The notes beneath the pieces are model-generated. The model had not been told where the DNA came from. It searched no databases and was given only the letters and a program-made list of their open reading frames with translations. Position numbers and translations under genes: made by a program. A DNA stretch of 64,000 bases from Parasedimentitalea denitrificans. Its GTDB lineage: Bacteria; Pseudomonadota; Alphaproteobacteria; Rhodobacterales; Rhodobacteraceae. The stretch lies in the NCBI RefSeq assembly GCF_011813015.1, contig NZ_QHLQ01000013.1, positions 40,329-104,328 of the forward strand, given 5' to 3'. This document shows positions 63,806 through 64,000 of this stretch, piece after piece. Position 1 is the stretch's first letter. Each line of letters opens with the position of its first letter.

Positions 63806-64000
63806 ATGTTTTCCAGACGTAACATAGTCACCGCAATGGCCGCTTTGGCCGTCACAGCAACCTCCGCGATTCCTGCATTTGCCTTGGATAGACGGGTCCG
63901 AATTGTAAATGATACCGGCTACGTGCTGGTCGAGTTCTACGGCTCAAACAAAGGATCGACCTCGTGGGAGGAAGACATTTTGGGTCCGGATGTTCTACGC
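63806..64000 (+). CDS. Secreted protein, 3' end cut by the window edge
   Basis: The first 65 codons of a protein starting MFSRRNIVTAMAALAVTATS, with a signal peptide likely cleaved after AFA near residue 27. The mature part begins LDRRVRIVNDTGY and continues to YGSNKGSTSWEEDILG. I recognise a family of small secreted alphaproteobacterial proteins of this form but no function. The frame is open at 64000. Confidence 0.7.
   Translation, partial: MFSRRNIVTAMAALAVTATSAIPAFALDRRVRIVNDTGYVLVEFYGSNKGSTSWEEDILGPDVLR

Noticed and set aside
1-64000. Search for CRISPR arrays, insertion sequences, prophage genes, rRNA or tRNA genes
   Set aside because: I saw no regularly spaced direct repeats, transposase or integrase proteins, and no sequence folding as a tRNA or matching rRNA.

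Overview
The window looks like chromosome from a marine Roseobacter-group alphaproteobacterium (Rhodobacterales). This is an inference from gene content: crotonyl-CoA carboxylase/reductase of the ethylmalonyl-CoA pathway, a LuxR-type autoinducer receptor, a fused indolepyruvate oxidoreductase, a chromosomal paa operon, a TauE/TIGR02186 pair, many peptide and nucleoside ABC importers, moderately high G+C and GC-rich intergenic palindromes. I saw no rRNA, tRNA, CRISPR array, insertion sequence or prophage.

Layout. 1-9.2 kb: a 1,011-aa ABC-exporter-like protein with a degenerate ATPase and a C-terminal cyclic-nucleotide domain; a DUF3307 membrane protein; an Lrp-type regulator divergent from a fused 2-oxoacid (indolepyruvate) ferredoxin oxidoreductase; a GST and a TetR regulator. 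9.2-17.2 kb: a complete oligopeptide/dipeptide importer operon (fused double ATPase, binding protein, two permeases) ending in an overlapping family III CoA-transferase gene. 17.2-19.5 kb: a large MscS channel. 20-26.5 kb: seven genes, each joined to the next by an ATGA overlap, encoding four glycosyltransferases, a histidine phosphatase, a NodB-like deacetylase and a methyltransferase. I recognise no described pathway for this set. A short single-span membrane protein and rpe follow.

27.6-40 kb: small genes, then a FadA/FadB-type beta-oxidation pair, then an amine/amino-acid cluster arranged around an IclR regulator (FAD oxidoreductase, UPF0261/Tm-1-like protein, aldehyde dehydrogenase, class III aminotransferase), then two GNAT acetyltransferases. 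40-46 kb: a phenylacetate operon, thiolase-paaABCDE, with a TetR/PaaR-like operator beside the promoter and an extra ferritin-like PaaA/PaaC relative at the end. 46-49.8 kb: a bacterial tubulin-tyrosine-ligase-like protein, a class IV aminotransferase sharing its upstream block, an AbrB-type membrane protein and a universal stress protein. 49.9-51.5 kb: nfuA, tsaB and rimI behind an Irr-box-like palindrome. 51.7-56.4 kb: a BMP-type nucleoside ABC importer. 56.8-64 kb: TauE/SafE exporter with its TIGR02186 partner, an SDR, a RecD-like helicase, a LuxR receptor, ccr, and a truncated secreted protein at the right edge.

Functional links. The ferredoxin oxidoreductase can convert aryl pyruvates to aryl-acetyl-CoA, and paaABCDE would epoxidise phenylacetyl-CoA, so the window could feed aromatic amino acids into central metabolism; the thiolases and Ccr handle the acyl-CoA products. 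The most unusual items are the tubulin-ligase-like gene, the pseudo-ATPase/cNMP-domain protein, the seven-gene glycan operon, the paa-linked degenerate di-iron protein, the duplicated upstream block at 46.07 and 47.38 kb, and a dispersed RNA-like three-way-junction repeat with a GAAA tetraloop, one copy of which lies inside the paa operon.
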